From assembly GCA_033782935.1 (NCBI GenBank), contig JAWQEG010000731.1, positions 484,001-548,000 on the forward strand: a stretch of DNA of 64,000 bases, written 5' to 3'. The stretch comes from Petrolisthes cinctipes. Taxonomy: Eukaryota; Arthropoda; Malacostraca; Decapoda; Porcellanidae. Below are positions 51,350-64,000 of the stretch, piece after piece (position 1 is the stretch's first letter; the number at the start of each line of letters is the position of its first letter). The position numbers were made by a program, and so were the translations under genes. The notes beneath the pieces were generated by a model. That model had not been told where the DNA came from. It ran no database searches and was given only the letters and a program-made list of their open reading frames with translations.

Positions 51350-54300
51350 CACGGAGTAGACATGTACAGATCGCTTTTGGGACACAAAAATATCGATTTG
51401 TTGGGTGTTTTGAGCCTGAATTTGAGATATAAACGGGTACAGAAGATGCATGCACATATCGACTTTGGCACCCAAAATATCGATTTTTAGTATGTTTTCG
51501 GCGTATAATTTGAAAATATTCTAGCACTGAGTAGGCATGTACAGATCGCTTCTGGGACCCAAAAATACCGAATTTTTTGGTGTTTTGAGCCTGAATTTGA
51601 GATATAAACGGGTACAGAAGATGCATGCACATATCGACTTTTTGCACCTAAAATATCGATTTTTAACATGTTTTGTGCCTGTATTTTGAAAATATTCTAA
51701 CACGGAGTAGGAATGTACAGATTGCTTCTGGGACACAAAAATATCGATTTTTTGGGTGTTTTGAGCCTGAATTTGAGATATAAACGGGTACAGATGATGA
51801 ATGCACATATCGACTTTGGGCACCTAAAATTTCGATTTTTAGCATGTTTTGGGCCTGTATTTTAAAAATACCCCAACACGGAGTAGACATGTACAGATCG
51901 CTTTTGGGACCCAAAAATATCGAATTTTCGGGTGTTTTGAGCCTGAATTTGAGATATAAACGGGTACAGAAGATGCATGCACATATTGACTTTGGACACC
52001 TAAAATATCGATTTATAGCATGTTTTTAGCCTGTATTTTTAAAATATTCTAGCACTGAGTAGGCATGTGGAGATTGCTTCTGGGACCCAAAAATATCGAA
52101 TTTTCGGAGTTTTGAGCCTGAATTTGAGATATAAACGGGTCCAGAAGATGCATGCACATATCGACTTTGGGCACCTAAAATATCGATTTTTAGCATGTTT
52201 TGGGTCTGTATTTCAAAAATACTCTAACACGGAGTAGACATTTACAGATCGCTTTTGGGACCCAAAAATATCGAATTTTCGGGTGTTTTGAGCCTGAATT
52301 TGAGATAAACGGGTACAGAGGATGCATGCACATATTGACTTTGGGCAATTATATATAGATTTTCAGCATGTTATGGGCCTGTATTTTGAAAATACATTAA
52401 CACGGAGTAGGCATTTACAGATCGCTTCGGGGACCCAAAAATATCGAATTTTCGGCTGTTTTGAGCCTGAATTTGAGATATAAACGGGTACAGAAGATGC
52501 ATGCACATTTCGACTTTTTGCACCTAAAATATCGATTTTGAGCATGTTTTGGGTCTGTATCTTGAAAACATTGTAGCAAGAAGTAGGCATGTACAGATTG
52601 CTTCTTGGACCCAAAAATATCGAATTTTCGAGTGTTTTGAACCTGAATTTGGGATATAGACGGGTACAAAAGATACATACACATATTGACTTTGGGCAGC
52701 TAAAATATCGATTTTCAGCATGTGATAGACCTGTATTTTGAAAATACTCTAACACGGACTATGCATGTACACATTGCTTTTGGGACACAAAAATATTGAA
52801 TATTCGGGTGTTTTGAGTCTGAATTTGAGATATAAACGGGTACAGAAGATGCATGCACATATCGACTTTGGGCACCCAAAATATCGATTTTGAGCATGTT
52901 TTGGGCCTGTATTTTTAAAATACTCTAACACTGAATAGACACGTACAGATCGCTTCTGGAACCCAAAAATATTGAATTTTAGGGGGTTCTGAGCCTGAAT
53001 TTGAGATATAAACGGGTACAGAAGATGCATGCACATATCGACTTTTTGCACTTAAAATATCGATTTTGAGCATGTTTTGGGTTTGTATCTTCAAAACATT
53101 CTAGCAGGGAGTAGGCATGTACAGATCGATTTTGGGACCCAAAAATATCGAATTTTCTGGTGTTTTGAACTTGAATTAGGGATATACACGTGTACAGAAG
53201 ATGCATACACATATTGACTTTGGGCACATAAAATATCGATTTTCAGCATGTTTTGGGCCTGTATTTTAAAAACACTCTAACTCGGAGTAGACATGTACAG
53301 ATCGCTTTTGGGACACAAAAATATCGATTTGTTGGGTGTTTTGAGCCTGAATTTGAGATATAAACGGGTACAGAAGATGCATGCACATATCGACTTTGGC
53401 ACCCAAAATATCGATTTTTAGTATGTTTTCGGCGTATAATTTGAAAATATTCTAGCACTGAGTAGGCATGTACAGATCGCTTCTGGGACCCAAAAATACC
53501 GAATTTTTTGGTGTTTTGAGCCTGAATTTGAGATATAAACGGGTACAGAAGATGCATGCACATATCGACTTTTTGCACCTAAAATATCGATTTTTAACAT
53601 GTTTTGGGCCTGTATTTTGAAAATATTCTAACACGGAGTAGGAATGTACAGATTGCTTCTGGGACACAAAAATATCGATTTTTTGGGTGTTTTGAGCCTG
53701 AATTTGAGATATAAACGGGTACAGATGATGAATGCACATATCGACTTTGGGCACCTAAAATTTCGATTTTTAGCATGTTTTGGGCCTGTATTTTAAAAAT
53801 ACTCCAACACGGAGTAGACATGTACAGATCGCTTTTGGGACCCAAAAATATCGAATTTTTGGGTGTTTTGAGCCTGAATTTGAGATATAAACGGGTACAG
53901 AAGATGCATGCACATATTGACTTTGGACACCTAAAATATCGATTTATAGCATGTTTTTAGCCTGTATTTTAAAAACATTCTAGCACTGAGTAGGCATGTG
54001 GAGATTGCTTCTGGGACCCAAAAATATCGAATTTTCGGAGTTTTGAGCCTGAATTTGAGATATAAACGGGTCCAGAAGATGCATGCACATATCGACTTTT
54101 TGCACTTATAATATCGATTTTGAGCATGTTTTGGGTCTGTATCTTGAAAAAATTCTAGCAAGGAGTAGGCATGTACAGATCGTTTCTGGGACCCAAAAAT
54201 ACCGAATTTTCGAGTGTTTTGAACCTGAATTTGGGATATAGACGGGTACAGAAGATGCATACACATATTGACTTTGGGCAGCTAAAATATCGATTTTCAG

Positions 54301-55195
54301 CATGTTATAGACCTGTATTTTGAAAATACTCTAACACGGACTATGCATGTACACATTGCTTTTGGGACCCAAAAATATTGAATATGCGGGTGTTTTGAGT
54401 CTGAATTTGAGATATAAACGGGTACAGAAGATGCATGCACATATCGACTTTGGGCACACAAAATATCGATTTTGAGCATGTTTTGGGCCTGTATTTTTAA
54501 AATACTCTAACACTGAGTAGACACGTACAGATCGCTTCTGGAACCCAAATAAATCGAATTTTAGGGTGTTCTGAGCCTGAATTTGAGATATGAACGGGTA
54601 CAGAAGATGCATGCACATATCGACTTTGGGCACCTAAAATATTGATTTTGAGCATGTTTTGGGCCTGTATTTTGAAAATACTATAGCAAGGTGTAGACAT
54701 GTACAGATCGCTTCTGGGACTCAAAAATATCGATTTTTTTGGTGTTTTGAGCCAGAATTTGAGATATAAACGGGTACAGATGATGAATGCACATATCGAC
54801 TTTGGGCACCTAAAATTTCGATTTTTAGCATGTTTTGGGCCTGTATTTTAAAAATACTCCAACACGGAGTAGACATGTACAGATCGCTTTTGGGACCCAA
54901 AAATATCGAATTTTTGGGTGTTTTGAGCCTGAATTTGAGATATAAACGGGTACAGAAGATGCATGCACATATTGACTTTGGACACCTAAAATATCGATTT
55001 ATAGCATGTTTTTAGCCTGTATTTTAAAAACATTCTAGCACTGAGTAGGCATGTGGAGATTGCTTCTGGGACCCAAAAATATCGAATTTTCGGAGTTTTG
55101 AGCCTGAATTTGAGATATAAACGGGTCCAGAAGATGCATGCACATATCGACTTTTTGCACTTATAATATCGATTTTGAGCATGTTTTGGGTCTGT
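51350..55195. repeat. 11- and 6-monomer duplications (1931 and 1055 bp)
   Basis: About 51350-52156 recurs at about 53281-54087 (1931 bp), sharing ATCGATTTGTTGGG, AATTTTTTGGTGTTTTG and the GGAATGTACAGATTGC variant. About 53700-54140 recurs at about 54755-55195 (1055 bp), sharing ATACTCCAACACGG, GGCATGTGGAGATTGC and GGGTCCAGAAG. Confidence 0.75.
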
Positions 55196-56689
55196 ATCTT
55201 GAAAACATTCTAGCAAGGAGTAGGCATGTACAGATCGCTTTTGGGACCCAAAAATATCGAATTTTCTGGTGTTTTGAACTTGAATTAGGATATACACGTG
55301 TACAGAAGATGCATACACATATTGACTTTGGGCACATAAAATATCGATTTTCACCATGTTTTGGGCCTGTATTTTATAAATACTCTAACACGGAGTATGC
55401 ACGTACAGATCGCTTCTGGGACCCAAAAATATTGAATTTTCGGGTGTTTTGAGCCTGAATTTGAGATATAAACCGGTACAGAAGATGCATGCACATATCG
55501 ACTTTGGGCACCTAAAATATCGATTTTTAGCATGTTTTGGGCCTGTATTTTGAAAATACTCTAACTCAGAGTAGACATGTACAGATCGCTTTTGGGACAC
55601 AAAAATATCGATTTCTTGGGTGTTTTGAGCCTGAATTTGAGATATAAACGGGTACAGAAGATGCATGCACATATCGACTTTGGCACCCAAAATATCGATT
55701 TTTAGTATGTTTTCGGCGTATAATTTGAAACTATTCTAGCACTGAGTAGGCATGTACAGATCGCTTCTGGGACCCAAAATTACAGAATTTTCTGGTGTTT
55801 TGAACCTGAATTTGGGATATAGACGGGTACAGAAGATGCATACACATATTGACTTTGGGCACCTAATATATAGATTTTCAGCATGTTTTGGGCCTGTATT
55901 TTGAAAATACATTAACACGGAGTAGGCAAGTACAGATCGCTTCTAGGACCCAAAAATATAGAATTTTCGAGTGTTTTGAACCTGAATTTGGGATATAGAC
56001 GGGTACAGAAGATGCATACACATATTGACTTTGGGCAGCTAAAATATCGATTTTTAGCATGTTTTAAGCCTGTACTTTGAAAATACTCTAACACGGAGTA
56101 TGCATGTACACATTGTTTTTGGGGCCCAAAAATATCGAATATTCGGGTGTTTTGAGTCTGAATTTGAGATATAAACGGGTACAGAAGATGCATGCACATA
56201 TCGACTTTTGTTCACCCAAAAAATCGATTTTAAGCATGTTTTAGGCCTGTATTTTAAAAATACATTAACACGGAGTAGGCATGTACAGATCGCTTCTGGG
56301 ACCCAAAAATATTGAATTTTCGGGTGTTTTGAGCCCAAATTTGAGATATAAATGGATACAGAAGATGCATGCACATATCGACTTTGGGCACCTAAAATAT
56401 CGATTTTAAGCATGTTTTGGGCCTGTATTATGAAAATACTCTAACACGGAGTAGGCATGTACAGATCGCTTTTGGGACCCAAAAATATCGAATTTTAGGT
56501 TGTTTTGAGCCTGAATTTTAGATATAAACGGGTACAGAAGATGCATGCACATATCGAATTTGGACACCTAAAATATCGATTTTTAGCATGTTTTGAACCT
56601 ATATTTTAAAAACATTCTAGCACTGAGTATGCATGTACAGATCGCTTAAGGGACCCAAAAATATGGAATTTTCTGGTGTTTTGAGCCTG

Positions 56690-56990
56690 AATTTGAGATA
56701 TAAGAAGATGCATGCACATATCGACTTTTTGCACCTAAAATATCGATTTTGAGCATGTCTTGGGTTTGTATCTTAAAAAATTCTAGCAAGGAGTAGGCAT
56801 GTACAGATCGCTTCTGGGACCCGAAAATATCGAATATTCGGGTGTTTTGAACCTGAATAAGGGATATAGACGGATACAGAAGATGCATGCACCTAAATAT
56901 CGATTTTGAGCATGTTTTAGGCCTGTATTTTGAAAATACTCTAACACGGAGTAGGCATGAACAGATCGCTTCGGGGACCCAAAAAATATC
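56690..56990. repeat. Irregular satellite monomers with clustered indels
   Basis: Within about 300 bp three units depart from the normal length. At about 56700 GATATAAGAAGATGC lacks the usual ACGGGTAC. At about 56886 GATGCATGCACCTAAATATC has lost about 20 bp around CATATCGACTTTGGGC. An extra A lies near 56985. Elsewhere such indels are rare. Confidence 0.7.
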
Positions 56991-57719
56991 GATTTTTCGG
57001 GTGTTTTGAGCCTGAATTTGAGATATAAACGGGTACAGAAGATGCATGCACATTTCGACTTTTTGCACCTAAAATATCGATTTTGAGCATGTTTTGGGTC
57101 TGTATCTTGAAAACATTCTAGCATCAAGTAGGCATGAACAGATTGCTACTGGGACCCAAAAATATCGAATTTTCGAGTGTTTTGAACCTGAATTTGGGAT
57201 ATAGACGGGTACAGAAGATACATACACATATTGACTTTGGGCAGCTTAAATATCGATATTCAGCATGTTATAGACCTGCATTCTGAAAATACTCTAACAC
57301 GGAGTATGCATGTACACATTGCTTTTGGGACCCAAAAATATTGAATATTCGTGTGTTTTGAGTCTGAATTTGAGATATAAACGGGTACAGAAGATGCATG
57401 CACATATCGACTTTGGGCACCCAAAATATCGATTTTGAGCATGTTTTGGGCCTCTATTTTTAAAATACTCTAACACTGAGTAGACACGTACAAATCGCTT
57501 CTGGAACCCAAATAAATCGAATTTTAGGATGTTCTGAGCCTCAATTTGAGATATGAACGGGTACAGAAGATGCATGCACATATCGACTTTGGGCACCTAA
57601 AATATCGATTTTAAGCATGTTTTGGGCGTGTATTTTGAAAATACTATAGCACGGTGTAGACATGTACAGATCGCTTCTGGGACACAAAAATATCGATTTT
57701 TTGGGTGTTTTGAGCCTGA

Positions 57720-60700
57720 ATTTGAGATATAAACGGGTACAGAAGATGCATGCACATATCGACTTTGGCACCCAAAATATCGATTTTTAGTATGTTTTTG
57801 GCGTATAATTTGAAAATATTCTAGCACTGAGTAGGCATGTACAGATCGCTTCTGGGACCCAAAAATATCGAATTTTCGGGGGTTTTGAGCCAGAATTTGG
57901 GATATAACCGGGTACAGAGGATGCATGCACATATCGACTTTTTGCACCTAAAATATCGATTTTGAGCATGTTTTGGGTCTGTATCTTGAAAAAATTCTAG
58001 CAAGGAGTAGGCATGTACAGATCGCTTCTGGGACCCAAAAATACCGAATTTTCTGGTGTTTTGAACCTGAATTTGGGATATAGACGGGTACAGAAGATGC
58101 ATACACATATTGACTTTGGGCACCTAAAATATATATTTTCAGCATGTTTTGGGCCTGTATTTTGAAAATACTTTAACACGGAGTAGGCATGTACAGATCG
58201 CTTTTGGGACCCAAAAATATCGAATTTTCGGGTGTTTTGAGCCTGAATTTGAGATATAAACGGATACAGAAGATGCATGCACATATCGACTTTGGGCACC
58301 TAAAATTTCGATTTTTAACATGTTTTGGGCCTGTATTTTGAAAATACTCTAACACGGAGTAGGCATGTACAGATCGCTTCTGGGACACAAAAATATCGAT
58401 TTTTTGGGTGTTTTGAGCCTGAATTTGAGATATAAACGGGTACAGAAGATGCATGCACATATCGACTTTTTGCACTTAAAATATCGATTTTGAGCATGTT
58501 TTGGGTCTGTATCTTGAAAACATTCTAGCAAGAAGTATGCATTTACAGATTGCTTCTGGGACCCAAAAATATCGAATTTTCGAGTGTTTTGAACCTGAAT
58601 TTGGGATATAGACGGGTACAGAAGATACATACACATATTGACTTTGGGCAGCTAAAATATCGATTTTCAGCATGTTATAGACCTGTATTTTGAAAATACT
58701 CTAACACGGAGTATGCATGTACACATTGCTTTTGGGACCCAATAATATTGAATATTCGGGTGTTTTGAGTCTGAAATTGAGATATAAACGGGTACAGAAG
58801 ATGCATGCACATATCGACTTTGGGCACCCAAAATATCGATTTTGAGCATGTTTTGGGCCTGTATTTTTAAAGTACTCTAACACTGAGTAGACACGTACAG
58901 ATCGCTTCTGGATCCCAAATAAATCGAATTTTAGGGTGTTCTGAGCCTGAATTTGAGATATGAACAGGTACAGAAAATGCATGCACATATCGACTTTGGG
59001 CACCTAAAATATCGATTTCAAGCATGTTTTGGGCCTGTATTTTGAAAATACTATAGCACGGTGTAGACATGTACAGATCGCTTCTGGGACACAAAAATAT
59101 CGATTTTTTGGGTGTTTTGAGCCTGAATTTGAGATATAAACGGGTACAGAAGATGCATGCACATATCGACTTTTTGCACTTAAAATATCGATTTTTAGCA
59201 TGTTTTGGGTCTGTATCTTGAAAACATTCTAGCAAGGAGTAGGCATGTACAGATCGCTTTTGGGACCCAAAAATATCGAATTTTCTGGTGTTTTGAACTT
59301 GAATTAGGGATATACACGTTTACAGAAGATGCATACACATATTGACTTTGGGCACATAAAATATCGATTTTTAGCATGTTTTGGGCCTGTATTTAAAAAA
59401 TACTCTAACTTGTAGTAGACATGTACAGATCGCTTTTGGGACCCAAAAATATCGAATTTTCGGGTGTTTTGAGCCTGAATTTTAGATATAAACGGGTACA
59501 GAAGATGCATGCACATATCGAATTTGGACACCTAAAATATCGATTTTTAGCATGTTTTGAGCCTATATTTTGAAAACATTCTAGCACTGAGTATGCATGT
59601 ACAGATCGCTTAAGGGACCCAAAAATATGGAATTTTCTGGTGTTTTGAGCCTGAATTTGAGATATAAACGGGTACAGAAGATGCATGCACATATCGACTT
59701 TTTGCACCTAAAATATCGATTTTGAGCATGTTTTGGGTTTGTATCTTAAAAAATTCTAGCAAGGAGTAGGCATGTACAGATCGCTTAAGGGACCCAAAAA
59801 TATCGATTTTTCGGGTGTTTTGAGCCTGAATTTGAGATATAAACGGGTACAGAAGATGCATGCACATTTCGACTTTTTGCACCTAAAATATCGATTTTGA
59901 GCATGTTTTGGGTCTGTATCTTGAAAACATTCTAGCAAGAAGTAGGCATGTACAGATTGCTTCTGGGACCCAAAAATATCGAATTTTCGAGTGTTTTGAA
60001 CCTGAATTTGGGATATAGACGGGTACAGAAGATGCATACACATATTGACTTTGGGCAGCTAAAATATCGATTTTCAGCATGTTATAGACCTGCATTTTGA
60101 AAATACTCTACCACGGAGTATGCATGTACACATTGCTTTTGGGACCCAAAAATATTGAATATTCGTGTGTTTTGAGTCTGAATTTGAGATATAAACGGGT
60201 ACAGAAGATGCATGCACATATCGACTTTGGCACCCAAAATATCGATTTTTAGTATGTTTTTGGCGTATAATTTGAAAATATTCTAGCACTGAGTAGGCAT
60301 GTACAGATCGCTTCTGGGACCCAAAAATATCGAATTTTCGGGGGTTTTGAGACAGAATTTGGGATATAACCGGGTACAGAGGATGCATGCACATATCGAC
60401 TTTTTGCACCTAAAATATCGATTTTGAGCATGTTTTGGGTCTGTATCTTGAAAAAATTCTAGCAAGGAGTAGGCATGTACAGATCGCTTCTGGGACCCAA
60501 AAATACCGAATTTTCTGGTGTTTTGAACCTGAATTTGGGATATAGACGGGTACAGAAGATGCATACACATATTGACTTTGGGCACCTAAAATATAGATTT
60601 TCAGCATGTTTTTGGCCTGTATTTTGAAAATACTTTAACACGGAGTAGGCATGTACAGATCGCTTTTGGGACCCAAAAATATCGAATTTTCGGGTGTTTT

Positions 60701-60920
60701 GAGCCTGAATTTGAGATATAAACGGATACAGAAGATGCATGCACATATCGACTTTGGGCACCTAAAATATCGATTTTTAACATGTATTGGGCCTGTATTT
60801 TGAAAATACTCTAACACGGAGTAGGCATGTACAGATCGCTTCTGGGACACAAAAATATCGATTTTTTGGGTGTTTTGAGCCTGAATTTGAGATATAAACG
60901 GGTACAGAAGATGCATGCAC
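57720..60920. repeat. 14-monomer duplication (2462 bp spacing)
   Basis: About 57720-58455 recurs at about 60182-60917 with the same order of variants (TTTTTGGCGTATAATTTG, then GGGGGTTTTGAG, then TTGAAAAAATTCTAGC, then GATTTTTAACATG-type units). Confidence 0.7.
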
Positions 60921-61399
60921 ATATCGACTTTTCACACCTAAAATATCGATTTATAGCATGTTTTAAGGCTGTATTTTAAAAACATTCTAGCACTGAGTAG
61001 GCATGTGCAGATTGCTTCTGGGACCCAAAAATATCGAATTTTCGGAGTTTTGAGCCTGAATTTGAGATATAAACGGGTACAGAAGATGCATGCACATATC
61101 GACTTTAGCACCCAAAATATCGATTTTTAGTATGTTTTTGGCGTATAATTTGAAAATATTCTAGCACTGAGTAGGCATGTACAGATCGCTTCTGGGGCCC
61201 AAAAATATCGAATTTTCGGGGGTTTTTAGCCAGAATTTGGGATATAACCGGGTACAGAGGATGCATGCACATATCGACTTTTTGCACCTAAAATATCGAT
61301 TTTGAGCATGTTTTGGGTCTGTATCTTGAAAAAATTCTAGCAAGGAGTAGGCATGTACAGATCGCTTCTGGGACCCAAAAATACCGAATTTTCTGGTGT

Positions 61400-63980
61400 T
61401 TTGAACCTGAATTTGAGATATAAACGGGTACAGAAGATGCATGCACATATCGACTTTGGACACCTAAAATATCGATTTATAGCATGTTTTAAGGCTGTAT
61501 TTTAAAAAAATTCTAGCACTGAGTAGGCATGTGCAGATTGCTTCTAGGACCCAAAAATATCGAATTTTCGGAGTTTTGAGCCTGAATTTGAGATATAAAC
61601 GGGTACAGAAGATGCATTCACATATCGACTTTTTGCACACTTAAAATATTGATTTTTAACATGTTTTGGGTCTGTATCTTGAAAACATTCTAGCAAGGAG
61701 TAGGCATGTACAGATTGCTTCTGGGACCCAAAAATATCGAGTTTTCGAGTGTTTTGAACCTGAATTTGGGATATAGACGGGTACAGATGATACATACACA
61801 TATTGACTTTGGGCAGCTAAAATATCGATTTTCAGCATGTTATAGACCTGTATTTTGAAAATACTCTAACTCGGAGTATGCATGTACACATTGCTTTTGG
61901 GACCCAAAAATATTGAATATTCGGGTGTTTTGAGTCTGAAATTGAGATATAAACCGGTACAGGAGATGCATGCACATATCGACTTTGGGCACCTAAAATA
62001 TCGATTTTGAGCATGTTTTGGGCCTGTATTTTGAAAATACTATAGCACGGTGTAGACATGTACAGATTGCTTCTGGGACACAAAAATATCGATTTTTTGG
62101 GCGTTTTGAGCCTGAATTTGAGATATAAACGGGTACAGAAGATGCATGCACATATCGACTTTAGCACCCAAAATATCGATTTTTAGTATGTTTTTGGCGT
62201 ATAATTTGAAAATATTCTAGCACTGAGTAGGCATGTACAGATCGCTTCTGGGGCCCAAAAATATCGAATTTTCGGGGATTTTGAGCCAGAATTTGGGATA
62301 TAACCGGGTACAGAGGATGCATGCACATATCTACTTTTTGCACCTAAAATATCGATTTTGAGCATGTTTTGGGTCTGTATCTTGAAAAAATTCTAGCAAG
62401 GAGTAGTCATGTACAGATCGCTTCTGGGACCCAAAAATACCGAATTTTCTGGTGTTTTGAACCTGAATTTGGGATATAGACGGGTACAGAAGAAGCATAC
62501 ACATATTGACTTTGGGCACCTAAAATATAGATTTTCAGCATGTTTTGGGCCTGTATTTTGAAAATACATTAACACGGAGTAGGCATGTACAGATCACTTT
62601 TGGGACCCAAAAATATCGAATTTTCGGGTGTTTTGAGCCTGAATATGAGATATAAACGGATACAGAAGATGCATGCACATATCGACTTTGGGCACCTAAA
62701 ATATCGATTTTTAACATGTTTTGGGCCTGTATTTTGAAAATACTCTAACACGGAGTAGGCATGTACAGATCGCTTCTGGGACACAAAAATATCGATTTTT
62801 TGGGTGTTTTGAGCCTGAATTTGAGATATAAACGGGTACAGAAGATGCATGCACATATCGACTTTGGACACCTAAAATATCGATTTATAGCATGTTTTAA
62901 GGCTGTATTTTAAAAAAATTCTAGCACTGAGTAGGCATGTGCAGATTGCTTCTAGGACCCAAAAATATCGAATTTTCGGAGTTTTGAGCCTGAATTTGAG
63001 ATATAAACGGGTACAGAAGATGCATTCACATATCGACTTTTTGCACACTTAAAATATCGATTTTTAACATGTTTTGGGTCTGTATCTTGAAAACATTCTA
63101 GCAAGGAGTAGGCATGTACAGATTGCTTCTGGGACCCAAAAATATCGAGTTTTCGAGTGTTTTGAACCTGAATTTGGGATATAGACGGGTACAGATGATA
63201 CATACACATATTGACTTTGGGCAGCTAAAATATCGATTTTCAGCATGTTATAGACCTGTATTTTGAAAATACTCTAACTCGGAGTATGCATGTACACATT
63301 GCTTTTGGGACCCAAAAATATTGAATATTCGGGTGTTTTGAGTCTGAAATTGAGATATAAACCGGTACAGGAGATGCATGCACATATCGACTTTGGGCAC
63401 CTAAAATATCGATTTTAAGCATGTTTTGGGCCTGTATTTTGAATATACTATAGCACGGTGTAGACATGTACAGATCGCTTCTGGGACACAAAAATATCGA
63501 TTTTTTGGGTGTTTTGAGCCTGAATTTGAGATATGAACGGGTACAGAAGATGCATGCACATATCGACTTTGGCACCCAAAATATCGATTTTTAGTATGTT
63601 TTCGGCGTATAATTAGAAAATATTCTAGCACTGAGTAGGCATGTACAGATCGCTTCTGGGACCCAAAAATATCGAATTTTCGGGGGTTTTGAGCCAGAAT
63701 TTGGGATATAACCGGGTACAGAGGATGCATGCACATATCTACTTTTTGCACCTAAAATATCGATTTTGAGCATGTTTTGGGTCTGTATCTTGAAAAAATT
63801 CTAGCAAGGAGTAGGCATGTACAGATCGCTTCTGGGACCAAAAAATACCGAATTTTCTGGTGTTTTGAACCTGAATTTGGGATATAGACGGGTACAGAAG
63901 ATGCATACACATATTGACTTTGGGCACCTAAAATATAGATTTTCAGCATGTTTTGGGCCTGTATTTTGAAAATACATTAA
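61400..63980. repeat. 8-monomer tandem duplication (1408 bp), nearly identical
   Basis: About 61400-62570 matches about 62808-63980. Shared private variants include TTTTAAGGCTG, TTTTTGCACACTTAAAATAT, GAGTTTTCGAGTG, TACAGATGATACATAC and TACAGGAGATGC. Few differences were seen. Confidence 0.85.
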
Positions 63981-64000
63981 CACGGAGTAGGCATGTACAG

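Larger units (their letters stand above)
49730..64000. repeat. 176-bp satellite array, right part
   Basis: This is the same satellite in the same orientation, resuming at TTGAGCATG, the bases that follow CGATT in a normal B half. It is therefore the continuation of the left array, split by the retrotransposon. It runs to the window edge with the same half variants. Local irregularities include a missing trinucleotide near 52305, an odd GGCAATTATATATAG stretch near 52345 and a cluster of indels at 56690-56990. Nothing other than satellite was recognised. Confidence 0.97.

Overview
The window is eukaryotic repeat DNA, almost certainly from an animal. It is one long tandem satellite array (1-42279 and 49730-64000, about 56.5 kb, roughly 320 monomers) interrupted by a single, apparently complete 7.45 kb DIRS-type tyrosine-recombinase retrotransposon (42280-49729). 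Spliceosomal introns in the element, an AATAAA signal and the satellite rule out a prokaryote. DIRS elements are common in decapod crustaceans and also occur in fish, echinoderms and other invertebrates. The sequence does not fix the host; a decapod is only my guess. I see no host gene, rRNA or tRNA.

Satellite: the monomer is 176 bp (about 40% GC by my count of one consensus). It is itself a dimer of two 88-bp halves that are about 67% identical. Many halves carry diagnostic variants, so the array has higher-order structure, but no single period. Near-identical blocks recur at spacings of 5, 6, 7, 8, 10, 11, 13, 14, 18, 21, 23/24 and 30 monomers in different places. This looks like layered, recent local duplications. 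Long open frames on the minus strand are a by-product of the monomer sequence and are not annotated as genes.

DIRS element: from left to right it has a 9-bp terminus, a 211-bp left inverted terminal repeat (ITR), a leader of about 0.8 kb, ORF1 (gag-like, with a Cys/His cluster, SR-rich stretch and RG-rich tail), a pol gene (reverse transcriptase, RNase H and a DIRS-typical C-terminal domain) and a tyrosine recombinase (YR) overlapping the end of pol. A polyadenylation signal, a poly-G tract, an internal complementary region (ICR), the right ITR and a 50-bp right extension follow. The ICR is the reverse complement of the right end joined to the left end, the arrangement expected for DIRS replication through a circle. 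RT, RNase H and YR catalytic residues are all present.

The least ordinary feature is that the element carries at least three well-formed introns. The first two 5' splice sites contain the stop codon that would end the unspliced gag frame, so splicing would decide which Gag length is made. Pol is read in the +1 frame relative to the last gag exon. The element sits in the satellite without a conventional target-site duplication, and removing it restores a normal monomer.
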